Source: an uncultured Marinobacter sp.
GTDB taxonomy: Bacteria > Pseudomonadota > Gammaproteobacteria > Pseudomonadales > Oleiphilaceae
Reading direction: 5' to 3'
Length of the DNA stretch: 64,000 nt
Assembly: GCF_947488835.1 (NCBI RefSeq)
Contig: NZ_CANLBK010000002.1
Coordinates: 310,001-374,000, forward strand
Shown here: positions 24,802 to 34,639 of the stretch, piece after piece
How positions within the stretch are numbered: the stretch's first letter is position 1
Layout: each line of letters begins with the position of its first letter
Position numbers and translations under genes: made by a program
The notes under the pieces: model-generated
The model's database searches: none
What the model was told of the DNA's origin: nothing
Seen by the model: only the letters and a program-made list of their open reading frames with translations

Positions 24802-26487
24802 TTACTTCAGCCCTAGTTCCTCAATGGAAATCTCGCGCATTTTGAACTTCTGAATCTTACCGGTGACCGTCATTGGGAATTCTTCCACGAACTTGTAGTT
24901 TCGCGGGATCTTGAAGTGGGCGATCTTGCCTTTGCAGAATGCCATCAGGTCGTCGGCATCCACCGAGTCTGCCTCAGGGCGCAGCTTTACCCAGGCGATC
25001 AAATCTTCACCATAGGTTTCGTGCGGAATACCCGTTACCTGGACTTCCTCAATGGATGGGTGGCTGTACAGAAATTCCTCAACCTCTTTCGGGTAAATGT
25101 TTTCACCACCACGAATCACCATATCCTTGATGCGGCCGACGATTTGTACATAGCCTTCTTCGTCCATGGTGGCCAGATCACCGGTGTGCATCCAGCCGGA
25201 GGCGTCGATGGCTTCGCGGGTCTTCTCTTCATTATTCCAGTACTTCAGCATCACGCTGTAGCCGCGAGTGCAGAGTTCCCCAATCTCGCCCCGGGGCAAG
25301 ACGTTACCGGTTCCCGGGTCGACAATCTTGGTTTCCAGATGGGGCTGGGTACGGCCAACGGTGGTTACCTGCTTCTCAAAGGGATCGAGAGAGCTGGTCT
25401 GGGTAGACACAGGGCTGGTTTCGGTCATGCCGTAGGCAATCTGAACCTCCTTCATGTGCATCTTGGTGTTGACCTTTTTCATCACCTCCGCGGGGCAGAT
25501 GGAGCCGGCCATGATGCCTGTGCGCAGGGTGGATAGATCGTAGGAATCAAATTCCGGCTCGGCCAGTTCTGCTATGAACATGGTGGGTACGCCGTAGAGC
25601 GCTGTGGCCTTCTCCTGATGCACTGCTTGCAGCACGGCTTTTGGGTCAAAGCCTTCGCCCGGGTAAATCATGGTGGAGCCGTGGGTAATGCAGCCAAGGT
25701 TGCCCATGACCATGCCAAAGCAGTGGTAGAGGGGGACTGGAATAACCAGTCGATCCTTCTCTGTCAGGCGCTGGCTTTCACCCACAAAAAACCCATTGTT
25801 CAGGATGTTGTGGTGGGTGAGGGTCGCGCCTTTGGGGTTGCCGGTGGTGCCTGAGGTGAACTGGATATTGATGGGGTCGTCGAACTGAAGCTGGCTTTGC
25901 ACCTTGTCTACTTCATCCTGACTAACTTCACTGGCAAGGCTCACAAACTCCGCCCAGCTCCACATGCCAGCGTGTTTTTCCGTATCCAGATTGATCACTG
26001 CACGAAGATCAGAAACTCGCTGGGCTTTGATTTTGCCAGGGGTGCTCGCTTTCAACTCCGGTGCCAGTTCATAAAGTGTTTGGCGGTAATTTGAGGCTTT
26101 AAAGGTATCTGCAGTGACCAATACGCTGATGCTCGCCAGATTCATGGCGTATTCCAGTTCGTGCAGGCCGTAGGCAGGGTTGATGTTGACCAGAATGGCG
26201 CCCACCTTGGCGGTGGCGAATTGGGTCACCGTCCACTCGTAGCGGTTGGGCGCCCAAATGCCTACGCGGTCACCGCGTTCTACGCCGATGGCGAGAAAGG
26301 CACATGCTGCTTCATTAACCCGTGCGACGAACTCCTTGTAAGTCCAGCGGATGTCCTGGTGCAGGCATACCAGGGCTTCGGTATTTGGGAATTTAGCGGC
26401 GGTGCGGTCAAGCATCTCGCCGATGGTCATGCCCAGCAGCGGCGTGTTGGAGGTACCGCTGGTGTAGCTTGGTAGAGTCTGTTTCAT
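24802..26487 (-). CDS. AMP-binding acyl-CoA synthetase at end of liu operon
   Basis: A 561-residue ANL-superfamily ligase. ATP/AMP motif [17 protein letters not shown] lies near 202-218, [10 protein letters not shown] near 330, and the C-terminal hinge and Lys motif are [16 protein letters not shown] and [14 protein letters not shown]. It converts a carboxylic acid to its acyl-CoA with ATP. Such a ligase is often the last gene of liu operons and may activate isovalerate or other branched or medium-chain acids. The ATG at 26487 has GGAGG 7-9 nt upstream; an in-frame upstream extension is weak. It is 52 bp downstream of the AhpD-like gene and ends at the terminator. Confidence 0.9.
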   Translation of the reverse strand: MKQTLPSYTSGTSNTPLLGMTIGEMLDRTAAKFPNTEALVCLHQDIRWTYKEFVARVNEAACAFLAIGVERGDRVGIWAPNRYEWTVTQFATAKVGAILVNINPAYGLHELEYAMNLASISVLVTADTFKASNYRQTLYELAPELKASTPGKIKAQRVSDLRAVINLDTEKHAGMWSWAEFVSLASEVSQDEVDKVQSQLQFDDPINIQFTSGTTGNPKGATLTHHNILNNGFFVGESQRLTEKDRLVIPVPLYHCFGMVMGNLGCITHGSTMIYPGEGFDPKAVLQAVHQEKATALYGVPTMFIAELAEPEFDSYDLSTLRTGIMAGSICPAEVMKKVNTKMHMKEVQIAYGMTETSPVSTQTSSLDPFEKQVTTVGRTQPHLETKIVDPGTGNVLPRGEIGELCTRGYSVMLKYWNNEEKTREAIDASGWMHTGDLATMDEEGYVQIVGRIKDMVIRGGENIYPKEVEEFLYSHPSIEEVQVTGIPHETYGEDLIAWVKLRPEADSVDADDLMAFCKGKIAHFKIPRNYKFVEEFPMTVTGKIQKFKMREISIEELGLK

Positions 26488-26539
26488 TGGGCCGCCTCCG
26501 GTTGTTTTTGTGGTCGAGGTCCGGGATTGTTCAAGCCGG

Positions 26540-27118
26540 TTATCGGCTTTGGCTGTGGTACTCGGGATTTGGGCGCATGTCACTGGCAATGGCGACGCGG
26601 TTGGTCATGTTGTAAAAGCCCACAAGCTGGCTCAGATCCCAGATGGCACGATCGCTGAAACCTGCGTCTCTTAATGCTTGTACATCATCTTCGGTAACCG
26701 TTGCCGGGGTGCGGGTAAGCAGCGACGCAAAGTCGAGCATGGCACGCTGGCGCTTATCCAGCCTTGCTGTGCGGTAATTCATCACCAAATGCTCTCCCAA
26801 CGTGGGATCGCCGCTCATAACCCGCACGGCTGCACCGTGAGCGACCAGGCAGTAGAAGCATTTGTTCTCTGACGAGACCACTACGGCGATCATTTCCCGC
26901 TCCAGCTTGCTGAGTTCGCTCTCACCCATCATCAACTCGTTGTAGAGACGCGAAAAACCATCCAGCTGCTTCAGGTTATGGGTAAAAACTGTCAACACAT
27001 TGGGAACCATGCCCAGCTTCTCAATACAGATATTGAAGTAGCTTTTGACATCCTCCGGCAGGTCTTTCATGTCGGGAATATCGAGATCCAACGCGATCAA
27101 ATCTTTTTTGTTATCCAT
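26540..27118 (-). CDS. Peroxidase-related AhpD-like protein (carboxymuconolactone decarboxylase family)
   Basis: A 192-residue AhpD-like protein. The redox motif is Cys87-F-Y-Cys90 with His94 in CFYCLVAHG, the proton-relay arrangement of AhpD-type alkylhydroperoxidases. The fold is all-helical. The ATG is 9 nt after the liuE stop, with AAGGATC as the ribosome-binding site, so it belongs to the liu operon. Its role there is not established; it could remove peroxides formed by side reactions of acyl-CoA dehydrogenase. It is also similar to uncharacterised peroxidase-related enzymes. Confidence 0.85.
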   Translation of the reverse strand: MDNKKDLIALDLDIPDMKDLPEDVKSYFNICIEKLGMVPNVLTVFTHNLKQLDGFSRLYNELMMGESELSKLEREMIAVVVSSENKCFYCLVAHGAAVRVMSGDPTLGEHLVMNYRTARLDKRQRAMLDFASLLTRTPATVTEDDVQALRDAGFSDRAIWDLSQLVGFYNMTNRVAIASDMRPNPEYHSQSR

Positions 27119-27127
27119 GCCAGATCC

Positions 27128-28027
27128 TTAAGGTTGAAGAGCTTGGCCCACTTTTGAGCCGTTGTGTCGGTTGAGCACGTTGCTGATCCATCGGCCAGTG
27201 GCCACAAGCCTGTCCAGGTCTACGCCCGTGCTGATGCCAAGGCCGTTGAGCATATAGAGAACGTCTTCAGTGGCGACGTTGCCGGAAGCGCCCTTGGCAT
27301 AGGGGCAGCCGCCAAGGCCGGCCACTGAGGCGTCAAAAACTGCGACGCCTTCTTCCAGTACTGCATAGAGATTTGCCAACGCCTGTCCGTAGGTGTCGTG
27401 AAAGTGAGCCGCCACGTGCTCCACGGGTACGTGTTTGGTGACTGCCTCAAGCATGCGCTTGGCTTTCAGTGGCGTACCAACGCCAATGGTGTCGCCCAGT
27501 GAGATTTCATAGCAGCCCATGTCGGCCAGATCTTTGGCCACCTTTGCTACCTGTTCTGGAGAAATTTCTCCCTCGTAGGGGCATCCCAGTACTGTAGAAA
27601 CATAACCACGTACCGGGATCTTGTGCTTCTGAGCTGCTTCAACCACAGGCAGGAAGCGCTCCAGACTTTCTGCAATAGAGCAGTTAATGTTCTTCTGGCT
27701 GAAGGATTCTGAGGCTGCAGCGAATACCGCCACTTCGTCGACGCCCGCCGCCAGAGCATTCTCAAAACCTCTGAGGTTTGGGGTGAGCACCGAGTAACGA
27801 ACGCCGGCTTTGCGCTTGATGCCCGCCATCACTTCAGCGGCATCGCCCATTTGCGGCACCCATTTTGGTGACACAAAGCTGGCGGATTCGATGTGGGTGA
27901 GGCCGCAATCTGCAAGCCGTTCGATCAGCCCGGTTTTTATGTCTGTGGCGATCACCGGGCCCGACTCGTTCTGCAGGCCGTCCCGGGGACTCATTTCAAC
28001 CAGTCGCGCCTGTATGGGAAAGGCCAT
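27128..28027 (-). CDS. liuE: Hydroxymethylglutaryl-CoA lyase (LiuE)
   Basis: A 299-residue TIM-barrel lyase that splits HMG-CoA to acetyl-CoA and acetoacetate, the last step of leucine catabolism. The N-terminal motif SPRDGLQNE carries metal ligand and catalytic Asp; HFHDTYGQ carries the metal-binding histidines; [19 protein letters not shown] holds the active-site Cys. Its ATG shares one base with the liuD stop (TAATG), so the two are coupled. The length is typical of the bacterial enzyme. Confidence 0.95.
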   Translation of the reverse strand: MAFPIQARLVEMSPRDGLQNESGPVIATDIKTGLIERLADCGLTHIESASFVSPKWVPQMGDAAEVMAGIKRKAGVRYSVLTPNLRGFENALAAGVDEVAVFAAASESFSQKNINCSIAESLERFLPVVEAAQKHKIPVRGYVSTVLGCPYEGEISPEQVAKVAKDLADMGCYEISLGDTIGVGTPLKAKRMLEAVTKHVPVEHVAAHFHDTYGQALANLYAVLEEGVAVFDASVAGLGGCPYAKGASGNVATEDVLYMLNGLGISTGVDLDRLVATGRWISNVLNRHNGSKVGQALQP

Positions 28028-30030
28028 TAGCCTGCCTCCTCACTGTCTGACTCGTTGATCTCAATAGCAATCAGCTCCGCGCCTTCTGAAACCTGCTCAC
28101 CTTCGGCGAAGAAGATTTCGCTGACCACGCCGTCTGCCGGAGCCTTGATGGCATGCTCCATCTTCATGGCTTCCATGATGACCAGAGTTTGGCCGGCTGT
28201 AACCGTGTCGCCCACCTTGGCCTGTACCGCCACAATTGCGCCGTTCATGGGTGCCGTCAGGCCGCCCTCCGGAGCCATGTCTTCTGACGCGTAGTTTTCC
28301 TGGTAGAGGATGCACTGGAAGGTGTCACCTTCGTAGAAGAGCACGAGCTGGTCATTGTGCAAGTTGCCGTGAATGCTGATCCTGTGGCCATCGACCACCG
28401 CCTGAAGAGCGTCGTCTTCAAGCTTTGCGGTGAGGTTGTATTCGCTGCCATCCACGGACACTTGGTAGCGATCATCCTTTTCCAGAATTTTCAGCTCGTG
28501 TATCTCGTCGCCTACCTGCAACTGCAGGGGCTGGGCGTATTCCGAGTTCAGGCGCCAGCTGTTGCGACGACCGAATGGCGACCAGGGATCGGTGCTCACA
28601 GACTCGACGGATTTGCGTTTTTCCAATACAAAACCAGCAGCCAGCACCAGCGCTTTATGGGTATCGAGTTTCGATTTCGGGAACAGCAATTCCCGGTGGC
28701 TGTCGATAAAGCCGGTTGTCAGGTCGGCTTCCCGGAAGGGTTGTGAGTCGGCCAGCGCGTGCAGGAAGCGGATGTTGGTTTTCACCCCGGCAATCCGATA
28801 ATGCTCCAGAGCCTGAACCATGCGGTTGATGGCCTGCTCACGGGTTTCGTCCCACACGATCAGTTTGGCGATCATTGGGTCGTAATGAATGCTGATTTCA
28901 TCACCTTCGATCACCCCGGTATCGACCCGCACATGGGCGCTTTCGTCAGGCGTGCTCAGGTAACGCAGGTTGCCGGTGGCAGGCAGGAAATCCTGATCCG
29001 GGTCTTCAGCATAAATGCGGGCTTCCAGGGCATGGCCACGGGTTTTCACCTGTGACTGTTCCAGCGGCAGGGGCTCACGCCAAGCAACTTTCAACTGCCA
29101 TTCCACCAAGTCCTGGCCGGTCACCATTTCGGTCACCGGGTGCTCTACCTGCAGGCGGGTGTTCATTTCCATGAAGAAGAAGGAACCGTCCACATCGTAG
29201 AGAAACTCTACGGTGCCGGCGCCTACGTAGTTGATCGCCTGGGCCGCTTTTACAGCAGCATCGCCCATGGCTTTGCGGGTTTCTTCGCTCAGGCCCGGTG
29301 CCGGGGCTTCTTCCAGAACTTTCTGGTGACGACGCTGAACCGAGCAGTCGCGCTCGGCCAGATACACGCCGTTGCCGCTTTGGTCACAGAACACCTGGAT
29401 TTCAACGTGGCGTGGCTGGGTCAGATAGCGCTCTATTAGCATGTCCGGGTTGCCGAAGGCGTTCTTTGCTTCGCGCTTGGCAGCGGCCAGAGCATCATCA
29501 AACTCACCGATGTTCTCCACTACCCGCATGCCTTTACCACCGCCACCGGCGACGGCTTTCAGCAGTAGCGGGAAGCCGCATTTTTCAGCCTCGACACGCA
29601 GGGTTTCGGGACTCTGGTCGTCGCCGTGATAGCCAGGCACCAAGGGTACGCCGGCTTTTTCCATGATGGCTTTGGCAGCGGATTTAGAGCCCATGGCTGC
29701 AATGGCTGAAGACGGTGGGCCGATGAATACGATGCCGTTGGCCTCACAGGCTTCGGCAAATCCGGTGTTCTCGGAAAGAAAACCGTAGCCTGGGTGGATA
29801 GCCTGTGCGCCACTCTGCTTGGCAATCTCAATGATTTTGTCACTACGCAGATAGCTTTCTGAGCTTGGCGCCGGGCCAATGTGGAAGGCTTCGTCTGCCA
29901 TGGAAACGTGGAGGGCGTTGGCGTCTGCATCGGAATAAACAGCGACGCAGCGGATACCCATGCGGTGTGCGGTCTGGATAATCCGGCAGGCGATTTCGCC
30001 CCGGTTGGCAATAAGGATTTTGCTGAACAT
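28027..30030 (-). CDS. liuD: Methylcrotonyl-CoA carboxylase biotin-containing alpha subunit (LiuD)
   Basis: A 667-residue biotin carboxylase/carrier protein. The N-terminal biotin carboxylase part starts [17 protein letters not shown] and has the Gly-rich ATP loop [12 protein letters not shown] and [10 protein letters not shown]. The C-terminal biotinyl domain has MEAMKMEH, with Lys623 as the biotin site, 44 residues from the end. With LiuB it carboxylates 3-methylcrotonyl-CoA. The liu context separates it from acetyl- or propionyl-CoA carboxylases of the same family. It is 1 nt from liuC upstream and overlaps liuE downstream. Confidence 0.94.
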   Translation of the reverse strand: MFSKILIANRGEIACRIIQTAHRMGIRCVAVYSDADANALHVSMADEAFHIGPAPSSESYLRSDKIIEIAKQSGAQAIHPGYGFLSENTGFAEACEANGIVFIGPPSSAIAAMGSKSAAKAIMEKAGVPLVPGYHGDDQSPETLRVEAEKCGFPLLLKAVAGGGGKGMRVVENIGEFDDALAAAKREAKNAFGNPDMLIERYLTQPRHVEIQVFCDQSGNGVYLAERDCSVQRRHQKVLEEAPAPGLSEETRKAMGDAAVKAAQAINYVGAGTVEFLYDVDGSFFFMEMNTRLQVEHPVTEMVTGQDLVEWQLKVAWREPLPLEQSQVKTRGHALEARIYAEDPDQDFLPATGNLRYLSTPDESAHVRVDTGVIEGDEISIHYDPMIAKLIVWDETREQAINRMVQALEHYRIAGVKTNIRFLHALADSQPFREADLTTGFIDSHRELLFPKSKLDTHKALVLAAGFVLEKRKSVESVSTDPWSPFGRRNSWRLNSEYAQPLQLQVGDEIHELKILEKDDRYQVSVDGSEYNLTAKLEDDALQAVVDGHRISIHGNLHNDQLVLFYEGDTFQCILYQENYASEDMAPEGGLTAPMNGAIVAVQAKVGDTVTAGQTLVIMEAMKMEHAIKAPADGVVSEIFFAEGEQVSEGAELIAIEINESDSEEAG

Positions 30031-30031
30031 A

Positions 30032-30856
30032 TCAGTTGCTCTCCGGAATCCAGTTGGCGCGGCGTTTATTTAGGAAGGCGCTTAGCCCTTCCTGACCTTC
30101 TTCGCCTACGCGAATATCAGCAATGCGGTGCGCAGTGTCGTCTATCACAGTGTTATCGATGGGCTTTTGGCTGACCGCAAACACAAGGTCTTTTGCGGCG
30201 TTCATAGCTTCCGGGCCATTCTGGGCAAGCTGCTTCAGCATCTCGTCACAACGGGCGTTCATGGCGTCAATGTCGTCGCAGACAATATGCACAAGGCCGA
30301 ACTGCTCAGCCTCCCGGGCATTGAACACTTCCGCTGAAATGAAGTAGCGGCGGGCCTGTCGTTCGCCAATAGCCCGCACCACATAAGGGCTAATCACTGC
30401 GGGAATCAGGCCCAGCTTGACCTCACTCAGGCAAAAGCTGGATGTTTCTGAAGCAATCACAATGTCGCAACAGGCAGCAAGGCCGACGGCGCCACCGTAG
30501 GCTGCACCCTGAACAAGGCCGATGACGGGCTTGCTGAGATGATTGAGGCAGTCCATCAGGCGCGCGAGTTGGCGGGAGTCGTCGAGGTTTTCTTGCTGGC
30601 TGTTGTCTGCCATGCGGCGCATCCAGCCGAGGTCGGCTCCGGCGGAGAAGTGTTTACCTTCTGAGCGCAGGATGACCACGTTGGTTTCGGCGTCGGCATT
30701 CACTTCTGTGAATGCGCTGATCAGTTGCTGGATGATCACGTCATCAAAGGCGTTGCGTTTGTCGGGACGATTCAGCACGACTTCCGTCACGCCCTGGGCG
30801 CGACGATTGAGTAGAACGGCCGATTCCTGTTCATTCTGAACGTTGGTGTTTGTCAT
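30032..30856 (-). CDS. liuC: Methylglutaconyl-CoA hydratase / enoyl-CoA hydratase (LiuC)
   Basis: A 274-residue crotonase-fold protein. It hydrates 3-methylglutaconyl-CoA to HMG-CoA in the leucine pathway. Motifs include NRPDKRNAFD, the oxyanion-hole segment KHFSAGADLGWM, and LVQGAAYGGAVGLAACCDIVIA with the acidic SEVKLGLIPAVISPYV. The ATG at 30856 has GGGGAGA about 7 nt upstream, and liuB ends 14 nt earlier. The frame is open far upstream inside liuB, which is a shadow. The substrate is assigned from operon position. Confidence 0.92.
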   Translation of the reverse strand: MTNTNVQNEQESAVLLNRRAQGVTEVVLNRPDKRNAFDDVIIQQLISAFTEVNADAETNVVILRSEGKHFSAGADLGWMRRMADNSQQENLDDSRQLARLMDCLNHLSKPVIGLVQGAAYGGAVGLAACCDIVIASETSSFCLSEVKLGLIPAVISPYVVRAIGERQARRYFISAEVFNAREAEQFGLVHIVCDDIDAMNARCDEMLKQLAQNGPEAMNAAKDLVFAVSQKPIDNTVIDDTAHRIADIRVGEEGQEGLSAFLNKRRANWIPESN

Positions 30857-30870
30857 GGTCGTCTCCCCGA

Positions 30871-32478
30871 TTACATCCGGAACACGCCGAAGCGCGTGGG
30901 CTTCGCCGGCCGGTTGAGGGTGGCAGAGAGGCTGAGGGCAACCACTTCCCGGGTTTGTGCCGGGTCGATTACGCCGTCGTCCCACAATCGGGCGCTCGCG
31001 AAGTAGGGGTGGCCCTGTTCTTCGTAGGTATCGGTAATCGGCTTTTTGAACGCAGCTTCTTCCTCGGCGCTCCATTCCTGGCCTTTTCGTTCCATTCCAT
31101 CACGACGAACCTGAGCCAGTACGCCAGCGGCCTGTTCGCCGCCCATTACCGAGATGCGGGCGTTTGGCCACATCCACAGGAAATCCGGGCTGTAGGCGCG
31201 GCCACACATGCCGTAGTTGCCGGCGCCGTAGCTACCGCCGATCAGTACGGTAATCTTGGGTACGTTGGCGCAGGCCACGGCCATGACCATTTTGGCGCCG
31301 TGCTTGGCGATGCCTTCGGCTTCGTACTTCTGGCCAACCATAAAGCCGGTAATGTTCTGCAGGAACAGCAGCGGGATGTTGCGTTGGCAGCAGAGTTCAA
31401 TGAAGTGCGCGCCTTTTTGGGCGGACTCACTGAACAAGATGCCGTTGTTGGCGATGATGCCTACGGGGTAGCCGTGTATGTGGGCAAAGCCGGTGACCAG
31501 GGTTTGGCCGTAGTAGCGTTTGAATTCGTCGAATTCGGAGCCGTCTACGGTGCGGGCAATTACATCGCGCACGTCGAAGGGTTTACGCAGGTCGGTGCCG
31601 ACGATGCCGTAGATTTCGCTGGGATCGTACAGAGGTGCTTTGGGTTTGCGGATCTCTACCGGAACCGGTTTTTTGCGGTTGAGGTTGGAGACGCAGCGGC
31701 GAGCAATCTCCAGCGCGTGGGCGTCGTTTTCGGCGTAGTGATCGGCCACGCCGGAGGTTTTGCAGTGTACGTCGGCACCGCCGAGGTCTTCTGCAGTAAC
31801 GACTTCACCTGTGGCAGCTTTTACCAGGGGTGGGCCGGCCAGGAAGATGGTGCCCTGGTTGCGCACGATGATGGATTCATCGGCCATGGCGGGCACGTAG
31901 GCGCCACCGGCGGTGCACAGGCCCATTACGACGGCAATCTGAGGGATGTCGTCGGCAGACATGCGGGCCTGGTTGTAGAAGATGCGGCCGAAGTGATCGC
32001 GGTCGGGGAAGACTTCATCTTGCCTCGGCAGGTTGGCGCCGCCGGAGTCTACCAGGTAGATGCAGGGCAGGCGGTTTTCCAGGGCGATTTCCTGGGCGCG
32101 CAGGTGTTTTTTCACCGTGAGCGGGTAGTAGCTGCCGCCTTTTACGGTGGCATCGTTGGCGATGATCATGCATTCGGTGCCGGAGACGCGGCCTACGCCG
32201 GCGATTACTCCGGCTGCGGGGACTTCTTCACCGTAGACGTTGTAGGCGGCGAATTGGCCGATTTCTAGAAACGGCGAGCCGTCGTCCAGGAGGCGGTTGA
32301 TGCGGTCTCTTGGGAGTAGTTTTCCGCGGGCGATGTGGCGTTCCTGGTAGGAGGGGCCGCCGCCTTGCTGGATGGTAGAGACTTTTTCCTGCAGGTCTGC
32401 AACGGCTTCTGCCATGGCTGCCTGTTTGGCCTGAAACTCTTCAGAGCGGGGGTTTATTTTGCTTTGCAGTATCGTCAT
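30871..32478 (-). CDS. liuB: Methylcrotonyl-CoA carboxylase carboxyltransferase beta subunit (LiuB)
   Basis: A 535-residue carboxyltransferase of the crotonase-like ACC-beta family. It has [22 protein letters not shown] at the start, the oxyanion segment [11 protein letters not shown] and [15 protein letters not shown]. It transfers carboxyl from LiuD's biotin to 3-methylcrotonyl-CoA. The ATG at 32478 has AGGA 4 nt upstream; an in-frame extension to 32613 would run into the inverted-repeat element and is rejected. The gap to liuA upstream is 285 bp and contains that element, which is unusual inside this otherwise compact operon. Confidence 0.94.
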   Translation of the reverse strand: MTILQSKINPRSEEFQAKQAAMAEAVADLQEKVSTIQQGGGPSYQERHIARGKLLPRDRINRLLDDGSPFLEIGQFAAYNVYGEEVPAAGVIAGVGRVSGTECMIIANDATVKGGSYYPLTVKKHLRAQEIALENRLPCIYLVDSGGANLPRQDEVFPDRDHFGRIFYNQARMSADDIPQIAVVMGLCTAGGAYVPAMADESIIVRNQGTIFLAGPPLVKAATGEVVTAEDLGGADVHCKTSGVADHYAENDAHALEIARRCVSNLNRKKPVPVEIRKPKAPLYDPSEIYGIVGTDLRKPFDVRDVIARTVDGSEFDEFKRYYGQTLVTGFAHIHGYPVGIIANNGILFSESAQKGAHFIELCCQRNIPLLFLQNITGFMVGQKYEAEGIAKHGAKMVMAVACANVPKITVLIGGSYGAGNYGMCGRAYSPDFLWMWPNARISVMGGEQAAGVLAQVRRDGMERKGQEWSAEEEAAFKKPITDTYEEQGHPYFASARLWDDGVIDPAQTREVVALSLSATLNRPAKPTRFGVFRM

Positions 32479-32506
32479 TTTTCCTGGCCTCGATTTTCGG
32501 GGCGGC

Positions 32507-32694
32507 GGGCCTGGCGGGGCGTCTTTCCGGGAAACGCTACGAGCACCCCTTGCGGGGTCCGGCCAGCAATCACAGATTGCTGTCGTTCGGCTGCGCATGA
32601 AGCTCCGCTTCATAAACGCTTGCCTTACCCATGTGCGCTTGACTGTGGCCGTCCATGGCCACAGACATTCCCGGAAAGACGCCCCGCCAGGCCC
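32507..32694. repeat. 27-bp perfect inverted repeat enclosing four small hairpins
   Basis: Arms 32507-32533 and 32668-32694 are perfectly complementary (left arm begins GGGCCTGGCGGGGCGTC). The 134-bp centre holds four further dyads: ACCCC/GGGGT (32545-32558), CAGCAATC/GATTGCTG (32564-32582), ATGAAGC/GCTTCAT (32597-32613) and CTGTGGCC/GGCCACAG (32643-32664). The element lies between liuA and liuB. The left arm shares GGCGGGGCG-N-CTTTC with the arm of the element at 41993-42102. It has no coding capacity; it may be a mobile miniature repeat and, in RNA, a multibranch structure. Confidence 0.85.
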
Positions 32695-32763
32695 TCGTCG
32701 AACTTGGGTGCTGGCCGTCCAAAACTATTTCGCTTTGGCGGGTGTCTGGATCGAAGCTACAGC

Positions 32764-33930
32764 TTAGTTGTTCAGGAACAGTTCCCGCCCAATCAGCATA
32801 CGGCGGATTTCGGATGTACCTGCGCCGATTTCATACAGCTTGGCATCCCGCAGCAATCGACCTGTGGGGTAGTCGTTGATGTAGCCGTTACCGCCGAGAA
32901 GCTGGATGGCATCCAAGGCCAGTTTTGTGGCCATTTCGGCGGAGTAGAGAATCGCGCCGGCGGAGTCTTTGCGGGTGGTTTCGCCTCGGTCTGCTGACAT
33001 GGCCACCATGTAAACATAGGACTTGGCGGTGTTCATCCAGGTGTACATATCGGCTACTTTCCCCTGCACCAGTTGGAATTCGCCGATGGCTTTTTCGAAC
33101 TGTTTGCGTTCGCGGATGTAGGGAACCACAACGTCCATGGCGGCTTGCATGAGGCCCAACGGGCCGCCGGAGAGGACGAGGCGTTCGTAGTCGAGGCCGC
33201 TCATGAGTACGCGGGCGCCGCGGCCTACTTCACCGAGTACGTTTTCTTTGGGCACTTTGCAGTCCTGGAAGACCAGTTCGCAGGTGTTGGAGCCGCGCAT
33301 GCCGAGTTTGTCGAGTTTCTGGTGGCGGCTGAAGCCTTCGTAGTCGCGCTCTACGATGAAGGCGGTAACGCCTTTGGAGCCGGCTTTCGGGTCGGTTTTG
33401 GCGTAGATAACGTAAACGTTGGCGTCTGGGCCGTTGGTGATCCACATTTTGTTGCCGTTGAGCACATAGTGGTCCCCGGCATCTTTGGCGCTCAGCTTCA
33501 TGGAGATTACGTCGGAGCCTGCGTTGGGCTCAGACATGGCCAGGGCGCCGATATGGTCGCCGCTGACGAGTTTGGGCAGGTATTTCTGCTTTTGCTCTTC
33601 GGTTCCGTTTTTGTGTATTTGGTTTACGCATAGGTTTGAGTGGGCGCCGTAAGACAGGCCAACGGATGCAGAGGCGCGGCTGATTTCTTCCATGGCGATC
33701 ACGTGGGCGAGGTAGCCCATGTCGGAGCCGCCGTAGGCTTCATCTACGGTAATACCCAGCAACCCCATGTCGCCGAATTTTTTCCAGAGGTCCATGGGGA
33801 ACTCGTTGGTGCGGTCGATTTCTTCAGCGCGGGGCGCGATCTCGGCGGCGGCGAAGCGGTTTACTTGTTCACGCAGGCTGTCGAGGGTTTCACCAAGGCC
33901 GAAGTTGAGTTCTGAGTATTGTGATTTCAT
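32764..33930 (-). CDS. liuA: Isovaleryl-CoA dehydrogenase (LiuA)
   Basis: A 388-residue acyl-CoA dehydrogenase. FAD/substrate motif [16 protein letters not shown] lies near 129-144. The catalytic Glu is Glu249 in [11 protein letters not shown], the helix-G location used by isovaleryl-CoA and long-chain dehydrogenases. The C-terminal motif is [17 protein letters not shown]. It oxidises isovaleryl-CoA to 3-methylcrotonyl-CoA and passes electrons to ETF. It is first of the structural liu genes, 68 bp after liuR. Confidence 0.95.
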   Translation of the reverse strand: MKSQYSELNFGLGETLDSLREQVNRFAAAEIAPRAEEIDRTNEFPMDLWKKFGDMGLLGITVDEAYGGSDMGYLAHVIAMEEISRASASVGLSYGAHSNLCVNQIHKNGTEEQKQKYLPKLVSGDHIGALAMSEPNAGSDVISMKLSAKDAGDHYVLNGNKMWITNGPDANVYVIYAKTDPKAGSKGVTAFIVERDYEGFSRHQKLDKLGMRGSNTCELVFQDCKVPKENVLGEVGRGARVLMSGLDYERLVLSGGPLGLMQAAMDVVVPYIRERKQFEKAIGEFQLVQGKVADMYTWMNTAKSYVYMVAMSADRGETTRKDSAGAILYSAEMATKLALDAIQLLGGNGYINDYPTGRLLRDAKLYEIGAGTSEIRRMLIGRELFLNN

Positions 33931-33998
33931 GTGTTTGCCTTTTTGTTCTGTCCGATTCGAATTTGGGTGCAGGGCACTGCGCCAGCTGTTGGTTGATA

Positions 33999-34445
33999 TC
34001 AGCTTTGTTCGGCGGGGTGTCCAGGTTGCTCGATTGTAGATTCGTGTTGCTGCTTCTTTTTCTGTAGTTCTGCAAGAGCTTCCCTGCAGTGGGCTTCTCT
34101 TGTATTGATTTCCAGTTCTGCCATAGCAATATCGGCTTTCTGCTGTTCGATGTGCGCTCGTTTTTCGTCCAGTATTGACAGCATTTTCAGGAGCTGCTTT
34201 TCGTTACCGGAGAGGGTCTCATCCCAGAGGTCGAATGTTTCTTTGGTTTCAGCAAGTGAAAAGCCCATGCGTTTGCCACGGAGGATCAGCTTCAGGCGAA
34301 CTCTGTCTGTGGTGCTGAAAATGCGTGTTTGCCCCCGCCGTGTAGGCTTCAGCAGGCCCTGGTCTTCATAAAACCGGATGCTGCGGGTGGTCACATCGAA
34401 CTCGCTGGCAAGCTCGCTGATGCTGAACGTTTGCTTTTCGGTCAT
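33999..34445 (-). CDS. liuR: MerR family regulator LiuR
   Basis: A 148-residue MerR-type protein. The winged helix is [33 protein letters not shown] (about 6-38), then a dimerising coiled coil to the C terminus. LiuR controls branched-chain amino acid catabolism in many proteobacteria. AGAGGA precedes the ATG. A perfect palindrome, TTTACGTTAACGTAAA, lies 35 bp upstream, so autoregulation is likely. The same palindrome before the SDR gene suggests a wider regulon. Confidence 0.93.
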   Translation of the reverse strand: MTEKQTFSISELASEFDVTTRSIRFYEDQGLLKPTRRGQTRIFSTTDRVRLKLILRGKRMGFSLAETKETFDLWDETLSGNEKQLLKMLSILDEKRAHIEQQKADIAMAELEINTREAHCREALAELQKKKQQHESTIEQPGHPAEQS

Positions 34446-34479
34446 GGTGGTATCCTCTTTTAAACTAGATTAGAGGAAG

Positions 34480-34495
34480 TTTACGTTAACGTAAA
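34480..34495. promoter_or_regulatory. LiuR operator (TTTACGTTAACGTAAA)
   Basis: A perfect 16-bp palindrome upstream of liuR-liuA-liuB. On the minus strand TTTACG can serve as a -35, with TAATCT 17 nt on as -10, so LiuR would bind across the promoter. The sequence resembles the LiuR motif known from comparative genomics; an identical copy is at 39939-39954. Confidence 0.82.
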
Positions 34496-34639
34496 GTGGT
34501 TTGGCGGCGGAATCTGGCGCTCAAATGATTTGCGGTTGGCGGTGTTGAGGAGGGTGGCGGCTAAGGCCGAGCACAAAGGCTGTCAGTAAACTGGGCTCAC
34601 CCCGAAGAGAAGGAGTGAGCCAAGCTAGCGTGTAACGTC

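Noticed and set aside
30850..32268. 472-codon frame antisense to liuB
   Set aside because: Shadow of the highly conserved carboxyltransferase gene, with Gly/Val-rich low-complexity translation.
32479..32613. N-terminal extension of LiuB into the inverted repeat
   Set aside because: The extension is Arg/Pro/Ser-rich shadow sequence; the chosen ATG has AGGA and matches the family start.
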